The position numbers and the translations under genes are program-made. From Warburgia ugandensis (Eukaryota > Streptophyta > Magnoliopsida > Canellales > Canellaceae): a DNA stretch of 64,000 bases. The stretch lies in the NCBI GenBank assembly GCA_035236585.1, contig CP141132.1:63647880-63711879 (forward strand), read 5' to 3'. Under the pieces are notes generated by a model, which worked only from the letters and a program-made list of their open reading frames with translations, was not told the origin of the DNA and searched no databases. Of the stretch, positions 1 through 11,659 are shown piece by piece (the first letter of the stretch is position 1; each line of letters starts with the position of its first letter).

Positions 1-1730
1 TGTGAGAAAGGCTTTCTTTTGCAAATTCATCCTTTGCTTTTGTGTGCAAAGATCCTTTAAAGACTTGGCGTGTGAAGGGTTTTATTTAATGGAATTTAAT
101 AATGGAATTCTAATGTTAACATAGTTGAACACATTATTTCATGAAAATTCAACCTTTTCTTCTCTATGTTTATTCATTGAGGGAAGGGAGCCTTAGGATC
201 ATATGATACATCTAGAAGATGTTCAAAAGAAAGGAGAGATGGTTTAGTCTCCTCTTTACCCTTCTTAGCTTGTTTAGAATTTTATTTCTCCTCAACTACT
301 AGGGAATCCTTAGTCAGTCCTACCTTGTTGCCTATATGCCTTCCACTCCTAAGGATAGTTTCTGATTTGGCTTGATCTTAACAGTTTTGGTCCTTGGAAG
401 TGTTACCAATCTCATATTGACCCTTAGGTTCGGTATTGGTTGATTGGGGTATTTTCCTTTATCCCTTTCACTTATGCCAGTACACAACTATCTCATCTAA
501 TATTCTAACTTCTCAATGGATTGTGAGTTGTCTTGGAAAGTTTGTTTAGTGTCATTCTGGAACTATAGAGAACTCTGCATGAACATATTTAGGGTTTTCT
601 CTATGGATGGTTTCCTTTATTGTTGTGAAAACTGTTGAGGACGTTGTTGGTATATCATTGGAGCACAAGGAAAGGGTAGAGGATGGGGAATTCCAAGTGG
701 ACTCCCTTGGGTCTTATTCTTAAATCATGAAAATTTGGGTGCATAATCCATACTGGATTACATGTCTTAGAATAAGGATTATTGTTGTTGGGGTTTTTGA
801 ATGCAATCATTGCACTCACTCGCTCTAAAAAATATTTAGGGAATGCACCATGTGATAGGCATGAAGTAATTGGTTGCATGACTTGAACAAATTGAGCAAA
901 CCTTAGATTTAGGTTGTATTGAGGATCTGTTAGAAAGCATGAATGCATCTAACCTTTGAGTAAGAGTATCAATTTTATCAACCTTATAGGCCAAGATACT
1001 TATTTTACTATATAATTCAGGAGTGATCTCTATCTCGTATATATCGTCCTTTTTTTCCTGAGGTAATGAATTTCTTTTCATTATAGTCATGAAGGTCCCA
1101 CCACTTATGGCATCAATCATACATCAGTCTTGGGGGTCAAACCTTTGTAGACATATAGTACCTGCTGCCACTTCTCAAAACTGTGATGAAGACATTTCAA
1201 TAACATCTTTCCATCTCTCCCAACATTCATAGAAATGTTTACCTTCTTTCTATTGGAAGTTTCTTATCTCTCCTAAGGGCATTAGTTTTATGGACTAGGA
1301 AAAACTTGTTCAGAAATTTCTTAGGTAGTTGATCCCATAATGTGATGGACCCTACCTCTAATAAGTTGAACTATGCCTTTGCTTTATCTTTTAGAGAAAA
1401 AGGAAATAGTCTCAACTTGATGGAATTGTAAAAAAAAGTTACGTTATTTAAAAGTTGCACATATGTTGACGAATTACTTGACACAGTGATATGGGTCCTC
1501 TTTATCATTACCATAAAAAGTTGGTAAAAGTTGAATGACCCCTTTCTTTAACTTGAAATGTTCTACATTAGTCACAGGTAAAACTATACATGAAGGAGAA
1601 TTGAATTATATCAAGATAGAATAGTCCCTCAAAGGTTTAACGTCTGCTACTTTGTTGGCCATGTCTACTTTAGGGTTATTGATATCTACTTGATTCTGTA
1701 ACCCTTGTTTTATGATCCATTGAATCTTTG
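1..1730 (-). pseudogene. Degenerate gag of Athila-like Ty3/gypsy element A (partial)
   Basis: Conceptual translation of the minus strand shows a plant Ty3/gypsy Gag broken by stops and frameshifts. Near 1479-1581 it reads GVIQLLPTFYGNDKEDPY, the conserved N-terminal block of the retrotransposon gag domain. Near 1600-1670 it reads MANKVADVKPLRDYS, almost the same as element F at 46850-46904. Around 880-960 there is a cysteine cluster (VCSIC followed by WC) where the zinc knuckle should be. The left 600 bases match the Gag-to-protease linker of element C (a PKGQ-type motif). The family Gag coats the RNA genome in virus-like particles. The gene runs off the left edge, so protease and pol are not seen. 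The longest open pieces are under 100 codons, so no product is expected. Confidence 0.75.
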
Positions 1731-2849
1731 GATCTAAAAGCACTAAGTTTGAGCTTAATGATTGATAGCCTAGCATATACTAGTACTAGATGTAGTGGAC
1801 TCTAACAAAAATAAGTCATATACTATATGATTCTCCCTATATGCGAATGGTGCACAACAAGAAGGCACACACAATAAAACTACCCCTAAGGCAAACGAGC
1901 TAATATTTATTATTCTTTAATTTCTTTATGGGAGAGGCTTTCAGATTATTTCTAACCTGAGTAGCTCTTCCTCTCCTTCAAATTTGCCTTACTACTTACT
2001 ATTTGATCAATTCCTTTACACCATCCTTAGTCACCCGTAAGTAATCAGAGTCATCAAATGTGTTAATAGAGCTCGTCATTTAAATACCAACACAGCCAAT
2101 CAAATAGGGGCCACTGGAGTGGTAGTAGTTTTCCTTCCAAGAGGGTTCAATGAGCTCACAAATGCTATAGGTCTTGGAAGGCTTAAGTGTCATGTGATGC
2201 TTAACCTATGTAGTCTAAGGGATGGTGATAAAATCTACTCTTGATCTTTTAAGGGTGATTGCTTTTATTAATTAATTAAGCATTCTAACCACAATTTGGT
2301 CAACATATAATCACCTTAAAGCAGTAGACATACCTAATAATGCAAGGTAAACAGTAAATCTAATGCAAAACCCTAGAATGCAACAATTAATCAATGCTTC
2401 CTACATGGAATTAACTACCACCAAAATGCAACTAAACTATTATGCACAACTTATGCTAGGAAATGCAATAAGTTTAGAAAAGTACACAGGGCTCCTTGAT
2501 AATGTCTTCCCATACATGGGTGAGTTCATGCACATACAACCTCCTCTTCCAAGTTAGGATGGTTCACCCTTGACCTATATTATTACAACTCTTTTGTTTG
2601 AATGAATTGTGATAAGAAAATACAAGCCTGATTTCACTACAATTCACTCATAATAAAAAAAGATATAATCTATTGTAAAATTTCCTTCAAGTCCTTCTCT
2701 ATGTTCCTATAAAAATAAAAATTAAAACTTAATACCCAAAATTTATAAGAATTTAAAAAAATGCACAAATGCAGGTAGTGTATGCAATCCTAATCTATGA
2801 CTAATGGTAAAGTGAATTAACCTAAATTCTAATTAAAACTCCATTGTAA
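1731..2849 (-). other. 5' leader of element A (non-coding)
   Basis: This stretch lies between the primer-binding site and gag on the minus strand. It has no sustained reading frame (one 64-codon plus-strand frame at 2363-2557 is not supported). The segment 1750-2120 is a diverged copy of 46985-47422 in element F, which places A and F in one subfamily. Short phrases around 2560 (cacccttgac...tattattaca) recur in the leaders of J, C and H. Confidence 0.6.
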
Positions 2850-2872
2850 ATCCTCGGCAATGATGCCAAGAA
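2850..2872 (-). other. Primer-binding site of element A
   Basis: The minus strand reads CTTGGCATCATTGCCGAGGA just inside the LTR end, leaving a short spacer. This is the best preserved primer-binding site in the window. It resembles the TGGCGCC...TTGCCGGGGA class known in Athila elements, normally read as complementary to tRNA-Asp. It fixes the LTR edge at 2878 and shows that A's internal region runs to the left. Confidence 0.7.
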
Positions 2873-4034
2873 CTTGATGTGTTTTAAATCTACAAATGCA
2901 TGGGCCTAATAGTATAGAAACTGCAATTACAGGTCCCTCCTACAAGGACTTCAAATTTTAGAATTTTTAATTACAACCTAATTTAATCAGTTTAACCTGG
3001 CCAATAAATTGAATTATTCTAAAAAAAATTGCTAAAATATAGAAATCTTTCTAAAAATTATGACATCATTTAGAATCAAACCCTAGGGTCTAGAATCCAT
3101 TATAATACTTTCAAATGATTCTATGATCAAGATTTTGGAATTTTGCAATTCAATTATTATTATTCTTTAAAGTACCATTTTATATAATTTTTATTTTAAA
3201 GAATTGAGAAAGATTAACATATTTACTCAATGCATAGTCTGTCTTTTTAGGGAATAAACTATCAAAGTATTTATTACATTAATCCTTACTAATTCAACAT
3301 GGTTATATCTCTACCACTGGAAGTACAAGATAAAACCTCTGTATAAATCATTAACTATATGAATTGGCGTTATTTTTCTTAAAATAATATTAAGCACAAT
3401 TTTTATTCCAAGTTTTACCTAATAAAAAATTCATTCAATCACACTATAACTTCATCCTAACCCAGGGAAAAAGAAATTAACAACTCATTCTTAGCATGAA
3501 AAATCACATAAATTTAATGAGGGAGACAATGTAAAACTCAATCTAATTGTAGTCTAAATTTATCATGAATTAAGTAGAAAAAGAACTTCTAATATTAGCT
3601 TAGGTTAGTAAAGTTTCTAATCACACTGATGATGGATGAAAACCCTTCTTAAGATGACTTAAAGCTTCAATAAATCCTAGACCAATCTTATTAGGAGATT
3701 AACTTAAAACCTAAGTAAAAATAAAACGCACAATGTAAATCTAAAAGTCAAATTAAATTCAAAACTAAAGCACATAAACCAAAGCATGTAAACCAATCTG
3801 GCAACGGCAACGGAGTATTTTGAGCCTGTATGTGATAGTCGGTACCTAAGTTTTTCTTTTTCTTCTTTGGTGGATTTTCTATCTCTCTGGTGAGCTCCTC
3901 CTCCCCAGATCGGTACAAGTAGGTGCACCTCTCCTTCTACTTCCATTTTCGGTAGGCAAGGTGGGTTTTTCGGCCACTTGGAAAGCTCCCTAGCCGTTGA
4001 TCCGTTGGAGACGATGGATCTGACTTGGGTGGTG

Positions 4035-5022
4035 GAGATCTCATCATAGACGGCTCAGATGAATCTTTTGAGCTGTTGGATGGATTCCTGGGGCCCAAAA
4101 ACCTCGGGAGATGAAATCTGGGCCGTTGCATGAGATGGGTGGAGGAGATCCAGCCACAGGCGATCTGACTGTCCAGATTGGACTGTCTTGCCTGTAGCCA
4201 GTCACCTCTGCCCAGACACCTGTGATAGGAGGTAACAAGTGCAGGACGTGGGTCGCCCTATACTTGGAACCCATATCTGATCTGGGCCATCATCTGGTTA
4301 ACTGAAATCTTATATTTCTAATTTAGAGCTTGATAGAGCTCTGATTTTAGATCATAAAGCTTCTATGGATTTCTTGTGACTTTATCTAGGTATTGAATTC
4401 ATCATATCCATGTTTTAAGTTGTAATTATATATGTTATTCAGTAAAATCAGTACCCATGATCTTAGATCATGGCTCAGATGGCTTTAAAATACAAATATG
4501 AACTGATGGATGTCTTCAGGGGCCCCATAAAACTGTAAGATCATGTTCATAGTCAGATTTTTATTCATATATATGAATAACTCGAACAAAAACGGTAAAG
4601 ATGAAATTCAGCCCTTAAGACGGGTTGAAATCTTAAAATCTTGATTCTGATTTTAATTGGAATCCAAATTTAGATCAGAAACTTTCCTTCGATTCATAGT
4701 TATGGTAGTAATAGACTGAACATGTTAGATATTGTTTTTAGTTAGTATTTATATTATCTATTTACTAAAATTCGTGCCATTGATCTTGGATCATGGCCCA
4801 AATGACCTCAAACATAAAATTTGAGTTGTTGGATATGTTTATAAGGTCCCAAAATATTAATAAAAATGTTCAAAGTATAAATGATGTACCTCTAGATCAG
4901 TCACATTGATCAAAAATAGTAAGGTGAAATTCAGCCCTTAAAACGGGCTGAAATCTTGAAATCTCAATTCCAATCTCAATTGAGATCCAAATTGAGATCA
5001 GAAAGTTTTGATGGATTCCTTG
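4035..5022 (+). repeat. Three tandem copies of a ~325-bp unit
   Basis: Unit junctions show as the recurring phrase gatca.aaa.ttt..tggatt at about 4345-4381, 4674-4706 and 4997-5022. Inside the units, gatcatggctcagatgg (4460s) recurs as gatcatggcccaaatga (4790s), and gaaattcagccctta recurs near 4600 and 4930. The first copy (4035-4380) is the most diverged and GC-rich. The units sit where the U3 of the inserted LTR would be, so they may be duplicated promoter-proximal DNA. Confidence 0.65.
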
Positions 5023-5977
5023 TGATAATTAGAATGGAATGAACCTATAAAATTCTAATTTTAATTCATTAAATTTTTTGTACTTAAGTGTGTAAGTAAC
5101 TAACATCCTTGATCTACAAGATCTAGGATAATCAGATAACTAATACCTTTTTGGATGATGATTTTATAATATAATAAATAAATTTAATAACTTAAATGAA
5201 ATTAATTAGGAAGATCTTAAGAGATCTAGCCTTAGGAGTTACTAAAATCCTTAAAAATGAATAGTATCTCCTAGATCAAGATGATCCAAGATGATTGGAC
5301 TGTATGGATGTATTTTGATGATGATATTGAGATAAGATCATAGGCATTTAATGAATGGATGATGAGGATTTGGGCTAGATCAAGATCTATGCCCTTAAAT
5401 GGTACAAAGTAACCTAAGATCTCCTCGATCGGGTAGATCAAGGAAGATCGAATCAATGGATGAGGTAAATCAATGATTTAATAATTAAATTACATTAATA
5501 TAAAATGTTGTATCTAAAATAAAATAAGGATCAAGATCTAAACCCTAAAGAGATGAAAAATGAGTATGGATCAATTAAGACCTTGGATCATGATAGCATG
5601 TTAGATTTCTATTTGAATTATTGAATATTATGATAATTTTCTTTCATTGCTTAGTTGAGTTAATTACAGAATTTTTTTATTTAATTGTTTATTTATGCTT
5701 AAGTAATGGAAATTTCATTGAAATTGAATTAAATGAAATTAGAAGGAAAGGACATTCACTTGGAATGTATGACATGGACTTAATGATAGTAAGGACCATA
5801 GTTAGTAGGATAATATAAGGAATATAAATTCCTTTGTCCAAGTTAGGAGCATAATAAAACTCCATGAATGACATTTTAGTTCATGGATTTAATTAAAAAC
5901 AATTAGAAAGAATACTTAGGATTAAATGCTCATAGGAACCTTATGAAGAGTTGAGTTAGGGTCAAGCTAGTGAATGA

Positions 5978-6135
5978 TGGACATAGTGGTTAAGGGGGTT
6001 ATCTAATAGAGCCACGCTCTCCCCCCACCTTCCATTGACGTTTGTGAGGTTTAAACACCTCCTTACATGAGGATTGAAGTAGCCACTTTGTGTTCAACCG
6101 TTTAACTAGTAAGCCTTAGCCAATTGGACATAAGA
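5978..6135 (+). mobile_element. Candidate tRNA-derived SINE
   Basis: An A-box-like stretch (TAGTGGTTAAGGGGG, about 5984-5998) is followed by a B-box-like stretch (GGTTTAAACACC, 6048-6059, compared with the consensus GGTTCRANNCC). It is more GC-rich than the DNA on either side. The A-to-B spacing of about 60 bases is longer than in most tRNAs but fits tRNAs with a long variable arm. I saw no poly(A) or target duplication, so the ends are approximate and the call is tentative. Confidence 0.35.
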
Positions 6136-6667
6136 GGAGCTTCTAGACTGAGGATGAAATAAGCTACCCTCAACCAATAAAACATTAATTGGTTGAGTAA
6201 TAATAATAAGAGCATTAAATGTAGTAAATCATCCAATCCTAATAAAAATGGTAATCAAGATAAGGATGATCAAACAAGATCCATAAGATCTTGGATGATC
6301 AAAAATAAATACTAATGTAGTATTGTATTACATGTGTATATGTATAGTATGTATGCTTATGTAGAAGAACATAGATAGAGAATCCAAACCCTTGATCAAA
6401 TTTGATTCAAGGAAAAATAGGGTGTCATCTATAGGAGTACATACTTGAATAGAGAAATAATCGTATACATATGGTTTGATAGATGGATGAATCCAGACTA
6501 TGATGGACATTGTGGAAGAATACACTTGAGAAGTATGAATCAAGATACTACTTTGAGGTAGGTGGATATACAAAGATATATTAGAGGTTTATGTGTAGAC
6601 ATACATGATTATTTGTCTAAAATTATAGACCTTCATTGTATAAGTATGCTTAGTACCTTAGCATAGT

Positions 6668-7290
6668 CATGATCCAAAATACATGATCCAACTAAGTGAT
6701 CCAAAATACATGACCCAACTAAGTGATCCAAAATACATGATCCAACTAAGTGATCCAAGACATATGATCCAACTAAGTGATCCAAAACATGGATCTAACC
6801 AAATGATCAAACTAAGTGATCCATAACATGTGATCCAATTAAGTGATCCAATTAAGGGATCCAAAACATGTGATCCAATTGAGGGATCCAAAACATATGA
6901 TCCAAATAAGTGATCCAAAAATATATGATCAAATTAAGTGATCTAACCAAAGGATCAAACAAAGTGATCCAAAACATGTGATCCAACTAAGTGATCCAAA
7001 ACATGGATCTAACCAAATGATCAAACTAAGTGATCCATAACATATGATCCAACTAAGTGATCCAACTAAGTGATCCAAAACATGTGATCCAATTAAGGGA
7101 TCCAAAACATGTGATCCAATTAAGGGATCCAAAACATATGATCCAAATAAATGATCCAAAAACATATGATCAAATTAAGTGATCTAACCAAAGGATCAAA
7201 CAAAGTGATCCAAAACATGTGATCCAATCACATGATCAAACAAAGTGATCTAACCTCATAATCTAATCCACTTGATCTAATCTATTGATC
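6668..7290. repeat. 27-bp minisatellite (GATCCAA/AAGTGATC type)
   Basis: About 23 imperfect copies of a 27-base unit built from gatccaa(a/c)...catgtgatccaactaagt. Because 27 is a multiple of 3, the reverse strand stays open and yields artefact peptides with a repeated GSLSWI motif. Longer-range duplication is also visible: 6782-6835 recurs at 6997-7050, and 6902-6985 recurs at 7141-7226. The array lies inside the inserted LTR. Confidence 0.9.
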
Positions 7291-8095
7291 AAGTCTAATG
7301 AGGTGAAAGTAATGAGATATGGAGACTAAGGAAACCCTAAGAATAGGGTATGTACAATATTCCAGCCTTAGTTAAACAGACAGATCGTTTGATATGTGCA
7401 ATCTATTTTCCATATAAGTATGGAGGCTTGTGGTTTTATTTTACACAGAAATAGAGACTGGAGATGCTATGCTTGGGAAGTTATGAGGGTTTGGCCACCC
7501 GCTTCCTGAAACTTTTATGATGGATACCATGCCCAAAGAGAGGCTAAATGTTGGGTGGGACAATAATGGGAAGGCCCCACTGTGACAGCCATGGTCGACC
7601 CCATGAGGACATGGATTGATTATTCCACAGTTGGTGTCAATGGAGGATTATACAGGTATTCGGGCGCTGTATGGATTGAGACTGTAAGCATAGTAATCCT
7701 AATGTATTTTGCATTATGATGCACATGTGATAGGCATAGTATGATGCCATGGCATGATGATATGCTATTACATGAGTTCCTAGAATGAAAACCCTGTATG
7801 AGGATTGGCTATGTATTGCTCTCCTACGTGGGAGTATAGCCAGGGGAAGGAATAAGTGTTGAGTAATCTTTGGCTAGGCATTGCTCTCCTAAGTGGAGGC
7901 ATAGCTAGGGGATGGAACAAGTTTTGAGCAATCTTTACTATATTAACTAATTTGTCTTGTACTACATAAATAGTATATATACTCTATGTGGAGAGTACTC
8001 ATGAATGGATAACCATGATGAAATAATTACTGAGGTATGTATTCTTATATTGATGAAGTGGTATGTTTTTGTATTCCCCTACTAAGCATAGCTTG

Positions 8096-8135
8096 CTGAG
8101 GTATTGTACATGTTTCCATGTTTACAATACCTCAG
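8096..8135 (+). other. LTR hairpin (13-bp stem)
   Basis: CTGAGGTATTGTA is followed after a short loop by TACAATACCTCAG, a perfect 13-base inverted repeat. A second, inner CATG pair may extend it. The same structure with compensating changes occurs in LTR G1 at 48601-48632. It lies downstream of a motif 'ctactaagc' that resembles the conserved mid-LTR region of chromoviruses. The function is unknown; an RNA structure near the R region is possible. Confidence 0.7.
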
Positions 8136-8893
8136 ATACAAAGGAGGGTTAGAAGCTCAAGCCTGTAGAAGACTTAAGAAGATGTTGCTGAATAATCAAT
8201 CAAGATACATCCTCTTGAAGACATGTATTTTATTTGAGGGAATTGTATTGTATTGAGAGTTTTTAATGTATGGTGAGGTTTGCAAATTTTAGATTATGTA
8301 ATTTGGATAGGTATTGTATTGGTACTGGGCTGTATTGTGAACCACTGGATGGATTCTGGAAGTTTAATGAAATCATATTCCTTCAATGGAATTTTATTTT
8401 GTACACAAATTGTACTTATATTATGTATCAAGTAGGGACTTGGGTTTTTAAAACAAGATTAAAAGAAAAGAATTTTCGCTGCTTTGTTTTGCGAAGTTTT
8501 TTTACTAAGGGGACGCCCTTGCCTATGAAAAATGTATCATAGAATGTGTTTCAAAAAACCAGGTCGTCGCAAATATTATGTTGGATGGATGAATTTTAGG
8601 CTTTGACTCGATCTTTTGATCTTGATCTTCAATTTTCATCTCGATTGATTTGGGCCATTGGATCATCATCTCTACTCTTACAAAACGTCAAAAATACTAA
8701 TTAAATTCTAAAAAATATGATTATTCAAATACTTACTCTAAATTAGACTCTAAACCTATAATTTATCAAATATTTGATCTTTTAGGTAAAAAATGCAAGT
8801 GTTATAAAAATTGACGAAAAATTCTATTTTACCCTAGTTATAACATATAGGTAACTAATTGGGTGGCTTTTATGCAAAATTAGACAGTTATCA

Positions 8894-8907
8894 CACCCCC
8901 AACCACT
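8894..8907 (-). other. Polypurine tract of element J
   Basis: The minus strand reads GTGGTTGGGGGTG immediately before the LTR start TGATAAC. This position and composition are typical of the plus-strand primer of LTR elements. Elements C (28476-28487) and H (52539-52549) have closely similar tracts. Confidence 0.7.
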
Positions 8908-10590
8908 ATTTTTTTAGTCTCAAGTAGAGCATGCAAAAAATAATGAAAAATAAATGGTTACCTTTTTTGTAGGTACTCACAATTGCATTTAGTACAATCA
9001 ATAAGGCCTTAAACCCCTAGATTGCTCTTAGTGGATGAGTTAGGCCTTCTAAGGGTTTGCAGTGAATATACCTACAAAATTCTCAAATTTTTTTATAAAA
9101 TTCCTCATCCATTTGAGAATATTTTACCCTATTTAGTTTACATTAAATACTTAAGTTTAGCCTACAAATAAAGATGAACAAAAAGGTTCAAAATCTTACA
9201 CTTATGCTAAAGATATTCTATTATTTCATTAAACTTTCAAAGGTGAGTGTGTGCTATGACTAATATATAATTATAGTTTTCAAGTCAAATATAACCTAAA
9301 TTATTGTCCAAATGTATGCTTTGACTTCAATTCTTTGATTAACATGTGAGTTAGAATATTGTTCATCAAATAAAAAATCTCACGTATTCCATACAATAGA
9401 ATGATAACTTAGAAGCAATGGTAATGATCTCATGAAAGGTTATTAACTACTAAGAATATTACACTACTAAAATCCCTACTTATTCATAACAATTTCTAAG
9501 CCATACTTCTCTTAATATCAAGTTAGGACTTCTATTAGGACGAAACATAAGCTTAGGTAAAGGATATCAAAAGAATGGATATAAAAACAAGCAAAGGTTG
9601 TTTAGAAAATATGCAAAGGTCTTCTATCAATGAATACATAACTTCTCCAATTTTTCTAACAAGAGTGAACATTTTTTGTTTTCATTGGCTATCTCTTTTC
9701 TTTTCTTTTCACTTGACTTTATACATAGCTTTTTTGATCTTTTTCTCCTTTTTAACCTTAATGTTCATCTCTTGAATTGTATTGTTCTTACTTTTTCCAA
9801 CATGTTATTCAATCTTCTCTACATATCTCTAAAACAAATAGGTGATGGATATCTATTAGGATCCAATATAGGTAAGCTAACAAATAAAATGTTTATTTTG
9901 AAAGGCTCAATGGGTCTAACTATCAAAAAATAATTTAGGGAAAGCTAAAGGATCTGGTTTAAACAAGGATGACATCTACCATTTCTTAGGTTTCATATCA
10001 CTCAAATGATAGTAAACATAAGATATATATTGTACAGTCTTTTGTATTTTCTCAATAGTTGACTAAGATGAAAAATAATGAGACTACCTAAGAAATAATG
10101 TTCATTGGAGAAAATTTTGAATTTATTTATAACACTAAAAAGGAAGAATGGTCAAAACTCACTTGGGTTATAAGTTTCCTCAAATCTTAGCTATTTTGTG
10201 CAGTTAATGTTCTATGTTTAACTTTTAATGAAACACTTTAGAAAATGAATAAAATAGTGAACTAATTATTTCTAACTCTATTAATAAGCTAAATTTAAAT
10301 AGAAAGCCGAATATGCATAATACGTAAATTACCATTATTATAAAGGGATTGATTTTCAAAAATACAAGAAAAGTTAGAAATCTCATGTATATCTACACCC
10401 TCAAACTTGATCTAAACATAGTCCTTAATGTTTTGAAATATTGGACACCTAAACGATGAATGTAATGCACACTAATGAGACTTTCTACAAAACATTCTTG
10501 GGTTACCTCAAAATGAGAACCAAGTTTAATGTCTTCCACTAGACATGGGCTATAACTAATCTTGCTATCTAAACCTAGACCTAGCTAATT
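8908..10590 (-). other. 3' non-coding region of J
   Basis: There is no sustained frame on the sense strand. The segment 8965-9070 (gtactcacaattgcattt ... cccctag ... gatgagtta) is a strongly conserved block shared with C (28548-28640) and H (52615-52710). The rest aligns patchily with the 3' regions of those elements, for instance the phrase about cattaaggtataagacc-like sequence and the 'tctctaaggctcac' region. Plus-strand frames at 9575-9933 are chance openings. Confidence 0.6.
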
Positions 10591-10593
10591 CAA

Positions 10594-10884
10594 CTAATTT
10601 TTCCCAATCCTAAACCTAACAATGAGTTGGCATGATTTCTCATGCCACTTTAGAATGTCGTGGTAGTCTATATATTGCCTCGACCTAGAGATTTTTAGTG
10701 GTGGTAATATTAACACACCATAGACCATTATAATTTTGAGTTGTGGTTTATCATATTGATGATTCCTCATCTTCAAAATTTCACAGTAGTCAATATAATT
10801 CATTGACCTTGTATTTTTAAGTGGTGGTAATACATTTTGACCCACTGTGAATTGATTGGAATCAATTCGAGGTGACTTGTCCAT
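10594..10884 (-). pseudogene. Small ORF with an internal duplication, element J
   Basis: This is a 96-codon minus-strand frame of unknown function. It contains two copies of a block reading LPPLK..RS..YIDY..ILK, one per about 42 residues, reflecting a DNA duplication (10657-10711 and 10782-10836, each ending in agtggtggtaat). The corresponding region of H (54300-54420) keeps one recognisable block (VVTTKHFEAEDVH in another frame), so the segment predates both insertions. No known domain is recognisable. It may be a remnant of a second product of the non-autonomous family or simply structured 3' RNA. Confidence 0.35.
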
Positions 10885-11260
10885 TCTAGACCAATTTTAG
10901 TGAGAACAATGACCATTGTATTCAGTTTATCTTTTTCTTCTATTTTTCATATATTGTCTTGAAATAGGGGTATAAACTAACTTTGCCCTTCCCTAAAAGT
11001 TTGTTCTTGTATTACTAGAGGTGAGGACATTTTTTTGCTTAAACTTTGGTAATCTTCTAATGTGTACCCTAGAGTAGGTTGTCGTAGGTTATTACATCAA
11101 CTCACTCTTCTTCTTCCTGTTCAACTAGCATAGGTAAGGTTTTAGGAGGGCCTATATTGCTATCTTGTAATTGTTTAAATAAGTTTTGTATATCTCAATT
11201 AGGTATGTCTTCTACATTGCAAGGCTCAATTTGTATTTCAGGCTCTTTAAGGGTTCCTAC

Positions 11261-11653
11261 TTAAGCTTGCCATTGAGAAGTGTCCATCAAAGACACATTA
11301 TCCAACAACTCCACCTTCTCAATGAATGTGTCTTTATCAAATTTATAAAAATAAGTAGGACACGATTCTAGAGGATCTGGGTTGGATGTTTCTATAGTTT
11401 CATTTTCTTTAGTAATGGAAGTCTCTTTATCATAGTCATAACATGGAGCAGGGCATGGTTTGAGTAAATATGAATGGGAGGATTTTGTGGATGGTTGTGG
11501 ACTTTGTAGTTCATAATGATCATAAGAAATTTCAATCCTTTTTATAAATGCAACAATGTTTCTTTTAGTATATTCTTTTACTAGTTTCATTTTCTCTTTC
11601 CATTCCTCCCTCACTAATTTTATTTCCTCATTTTCCTTTTTAATGGCAGCCAT
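11261..11653 (-). CDS. Acidic Gag-like protein of non-autonomous element J
   Basis: An uninterrupted 130-codon frame, the longest intact element ORF in J. Residues 1-45 are Lys/Glu-rich and look like a short coiled coil (MAAIKKENEEIKLVREEWKE). Two acidic repeats follow, each of the form L..CP.P..DYD.ETSI, and the end reads LDNVSLMDTSQW. The same ending (LDNEPSVATSQW), preceded by PLESCP and DDETSIDEG, occurs in element H at 54773-55036, showing that the reading frame was once under selection or duplicated with the element. It sits between the leader and the 3' non-coding region, where Gag lies in autonomous relatives, but it has no zinc knuckle and no retrotransposon-gag signature. Function is unknown; an accessory or Gag-like RNA-binding role is inference. 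The start at 11653 is simply the first ATG and may be internal, because homology continues upstream. Confidence 0.5.
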   Translation of the reverse strand: MAAIKKENEEIKLVREEWKEKMKLVKEYTKRNIVAFIKRIEISYDHYELQSPQPSTKSSHSYLLKPCPAPCYDYDKETSITKENETIETSNPDPLESCPTYFYKFDKDTFIEKVELLDNVSLMDTSQWQA

Positions 11654-11659
11654 GATTTG

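Larger units (their letters stand above)
3736..8571 (+). mobile_element. Nested insertion: long chromovirus-type LTR, left end approximate
   Basis: The right end (8571) reads ...CCAGGTCGTCGCA and replaces the interior of the host LTR. The last 150 bases align with the reverse complement of the start of solo LTR D (40755-40900): both share gattaaaa...tttt.cgctgc and an ending of the form GGTC.TC.CA. Further in, 7440-7640 matches D around 41500-41650, and the hairpin at 8096-8135 matches G1 at 48601-48632. I therefore read it as a plus-strand solo LTR, unusually long because of internal tandem repeats. There is no coding capacity. The left end was not found by motif and no target duplication was seen (the right flank is AATAT). 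The value 3736 is a guess based on the change in composition and could be wrong by several hundred bases. Confidence 0.45.
2878..8893 (-). repeat. Composite LTR: 5' LTR of A and 3' LTR of J, interrupted by an insertion
   Basis: The left edge (2878, TGTGTTTT) abuts A's primer-binding site. The right edge (8893, ...TTATCA on the plus strand, so TGATAAC on the sense strand) abuts J's polypurine tract. One LTR is therefore shared by two internal regions. Bases 8580-8893 align closely with the U3 end of the LTR at 13287-15657 (15340-15657), including the stretch reading tgatcttttaggt. The U5/R part begins at 2878 and is still recognisable around 2880-2960. Everything between roughly 3736 and 8571 is foreign to this LTR type. 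The exact left end of that insertion is uncertain. Confidence 0.6.

Noticed and set aside
5978-6060. A functional tRNA gene
   Set aside because: A and B boxes are too far apart and no cloverleaf with a matching acceptor stem can be drawn by eye; a SINE is more likely.
6667-7165. Two minus-strand open frames with repeated GSLSWI peptides
   Set aside because: They arise only because the 27-base minisatellite unit is a multiple of three; no start context or homology.
6668-7290. Possible CRISPR-like array
   Set aside because: Units are contiguous with no unique spacers, and the setting is a plant retrotransposon LTR.
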